Shown one piece after another: positions 60,508 to 61,972 of a stretch of DNA of 61,972 nucleotides; the stretch's first letter is position 1; the number at the start of each line of letters is the position of its first letter. The translations under genes and the position numbers were made by a program. The stretch comes from Nitrospirota bacterium. GTDB lineage: Bacteria; Nitrospirota; Thermodesulfovibrionia; Thermodesulfovibrionales; Magnetobacteriaceae. A model generated the notes under the pieces. That model did not search any database. It was not told the DNA's origin and saw nothing but the letters and a program-made list of their open reading frames with translations. The stretch is taken from positions 1 through 61,972 of the forward strand of contig JADFXG010000016.1 in assembly GCA_015233895.1 (NCBI GenBank), in the 5' to 3' direction.

Positions 60508-61972
60508 ATGAAATGGTTTTATGATTTAAAGGTCCGTACTAAACTTCTGACCGGATTTGTATTAGTAGCGCTTTTTACGGTAATCGTTGGTATTATCGGG
60601 ATAAGAGCTTCGAATAATATCAATGACATGGCTGACGAAATGTATGCTGAAGCAGTCTTACCGCTGGAAACTTTAGGCAATGTTACGGATTATTTCCAAC
60701 GGCTTCGTGTCTATACCAGAGATTTTATTTATTCAAATAATGCTGACGAAGAGAAAAAGCTTTTGGATGAAATTAAAACCCAAAAAGAAGAAATTCATAA
60801 GGAGATGGAAAAGTATTTTAAGACTATTCATACGGAAGAGGGTAAGCAAATATATAAAGAAGCACTGGATGGCCTGAAGGAATATGATAGCGGTTTAGAT
60901 AAGGTAATCGAACTCAATGCCGCCAAAAAAGACGCCGAGGCTCATGCATATCTCAAAAAGGAGTTAGCACCGGTAGGCAAAAAAATAGGGGATGCTTTGG
61001 ATAAACTTACAGACCGAAACGTTGCAAATGGCAAAAGATTATCCGACGAAACAACAGTATTATACAAATCAAGCTTTAGGTTAATTCTAATTGGATCAAT
61101 AGTTTGTTTCATTATTTCGATTTTAACGGGAATATTTATCGCTCGCACTGTAACTAAGCCATTAGGCGGCGAACCTGGCGAGATGTCCGCAATGGCAATG
61201 AAAATAGCAACCGGAGACCTTAACATAGAGGCCGACGCAAAAGCCAGCAAGGATAATCTTCTGGGCGCTATGCTTTCTATGGTCAATATTCTGAAGGGAA
61301 TATTTACCGAGATAGACAAACTGATAAATTCGGTAAAAGACGGCAATTTAGCTGTAAGAGGAGAATCGGAGAAATATCAGGGCGGATGGCGGCAGTTAAT
61401 TGATGGATTAAATACTTTGGTAGAAGCTTTCGTTAAGCCCATAAATTTAACATCGGAATATGTGGAAAAAATTAGCACAGGGGACATTCCGTCCAAAATA
61501 ACTGATGATTATCGCGGTGATTTCAATAAAATCAAGAATAATTTGAATGTTTTGATAGACGCCGAAAACAACATAACCAATATTGCAGAGGAGCTCTCCG
61601 GCGGCAACCTGATGGTGAAGGTAGCGGAGCGGTCGGAAAAAGACAGGCTGATGCAGTCTATTTCAACAATGGTACAACGATTAACCGAAGTAGTGTTAGA
61701 GGTGCAGAGGGCATCTGAGCAGGTGGCCTCAGGCAGCCAGCAGTTGAGCGCAACAACGGAGGAGTTATCGCAGGGAGCGTCTGAGCAGGCGGCTTCTGCT
61801 GAGGAGATATCCTCATCGATGGAGCAGATGTCAGCAAACATCAAGGCCAATGCCGATAACGCAATGCAGACAGAAAAGATGGCATCCAAGTCTGCTGTAA
61901 ATGCCAAAGAAAGCGGCGAATCCGTAGAGATGACAGCAAAGGCAATGAAAGAGATAGCGGAAAAGATTATGA
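60508..61972 (+). CDS. Methyl-accepting chemotaxis protein, 3' end cut by window edge
   Basis: Chemoreceptor of at least 488 residues. It has a first membrane segment at about 11-30, a helical periplasmic domain (31-190), a second membrane segment (191-213) and an apparent run of three HAMP-like repeats (about 214-270, 270-310 and 325-355), then the first methylation helix with SGSQQLSATTEELSQGASEQ. The C-terminal part lies beyond the window. The ATG at 60508 has a GGGGGT ribosome site. It is the last visible gene of the chemosensory operon. Its signalling region resembles the MCP at the other end of the window. Confidence 0.95.
   Translation, partial: MKWFYDLKVRTKLLTGFVLVALFTVIVGIIGIRASNNINDMADEMYAEAVLPLETLGNVTDYFQRLRVYTRDFIYSNNADEEKKLLDEIKTQKEEIHKEMEKYFKTIHTEEGKQIYKEALDGLKEYDSGLDKVIELNAAKKDAEAHAYLKKELAPVGKKIGDALDKLTDRNVANGKRLSDETTVLYKSSFRLILIGSIVCFIISILTGIFIARTVTKPLGGEPGEMSAMAMKIATGDLNIEADAKASKDNLLGAMLSMVNILKGIFTEIDKLINSVKDGNLAVRGESEKYQGGWRQLIDGLNTLVEAFVKPINLTSEYVEKISTGDIPSKITDDYRGDFNKIKNNLNVLIDAENNITNIAEELSGGNLMVKVAERSEKDRLMQSISTMVQRLTEVVLEVQRASEQVASGSQQLSATTEELSQGASEQAASAEEISSSMEQMSANIKANADNAMQTEKMASKSAVNAKESGESVEMTAKAMKEIAEKIM

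Noticed and set aside
1-61972. tRNA, rRNA, CRISPR and insertion sequences
   Set aside because: No cloverleaf-like T-loop sequences, regularly spaced repeats, transposase genes or terminal inverted repeats were recognised; without a covariance-model scan a tRNA could still be missed.

Overview
This window is about 62 kb of AT-rich (roughly 40% GC by eye), gene-dense bacterial chromosome. The organism is Gram-negative (lpxK, heptosyltransferase-like enzymes, ABC-type polysaccharide export) and chemotactic, probably flagellated (cheA/cheY, several MCPs, a YjfB-family motility protein behind a sigma-28-like promoter). It appears to use sigma-54, since two good -24/-12 elements are present. Start codons are often TTG or GTG. 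A c-type cytochrome and a NirJ/AhbC/AhbD-like radical SAM enzyme fit an anaerobic or microaerophilic lineage such as Nitrospirota or a relative of the Deltaproteobacteria. That placement is inference only. No rRNA, tRNA, CRISPR array or insertion sequence was recognised.

Layout. 1-1189: the 5' part of an MCP on the minus strand, cut by the window edge. 1441-13371: a five-gene surface-polysaccharide operon: Wzm-like permease, Wzt-like ATPase with a fused methyltransferase-like tail, an 1843-residue protein fusing GT9-GT2-pyruvyltransferase-GT9-GT2, a PAP2-GT39 fusion that probably starts at ATT, and UDP-glucose dehydrogenase. 13419-13478: two parS-like palindromes. 13.7-21.8 kb: HDOD protein, rhamnosyltransferase-like GT2, purB, ackA, RluD-like synthase, and a ParA-like ATPase with an unknown partner, then the YjfB-like gene. 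21.97-24.33 kb: a three-gene phage tail-like cassette. 24.4-26.7 kb: a secreted trypsin-like protease and a stand-alone copy of its C-terminal domain.

26.8-31.0 kb: a tight type II fatty-acid/polyketide-like operon (KS, KR, AcpS, dehydratase and a KS lacking the active-site Cys), with no ACP. 31.2-39.8 kb: ksgA, an ASCH-like/winged-helix protein, a GT9 heptosyltransferase-like gene, a carbamoyltransferase/DUF5989/SxtJ module resembling sxtIJK, then a sigma-54-type promoter before a coiled-coil/HTH protein, a GT39 and a GT2. 39.9-49.7 kb: rpsO-pnp-M16 peptidase, lpxK, a histidine kinase/response regulator pair, an M20 amidohydrolase, murJ and an unknown gene. 49.9-56.0 kb: a mini-cytochrome c behind a sigma-54-type promoter, a tandem universal stress protein coupled to a radical SAM/SPASM/PCP_red protein and an unknown His-rich protein, then UDP-glucuronate 4-epimerase-like and FAD oxidoreductase genes. 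56.1-61.97 kb: a chemosensory operon (MCP, CheY, STAS, CheA, MCP), cut at the window end.

How the genes work together. Ugd and the epimerase would convert UDP-glucose to UDP-GlcA and UDP-GalA for the glycosyltransferases. The Wzm/Wzt pair would export the chain, with the Wzt tail possibly coupling methyl capping to export. The points most worth a second look are the CLF-like operon without an ACP, the multi-domain glycosyltransferase, the parS pair with no nearby ParB, a CheZ-like DxxxQ motif inside an MCP just upstream of cheY, and the USP-radical SAM coupling.
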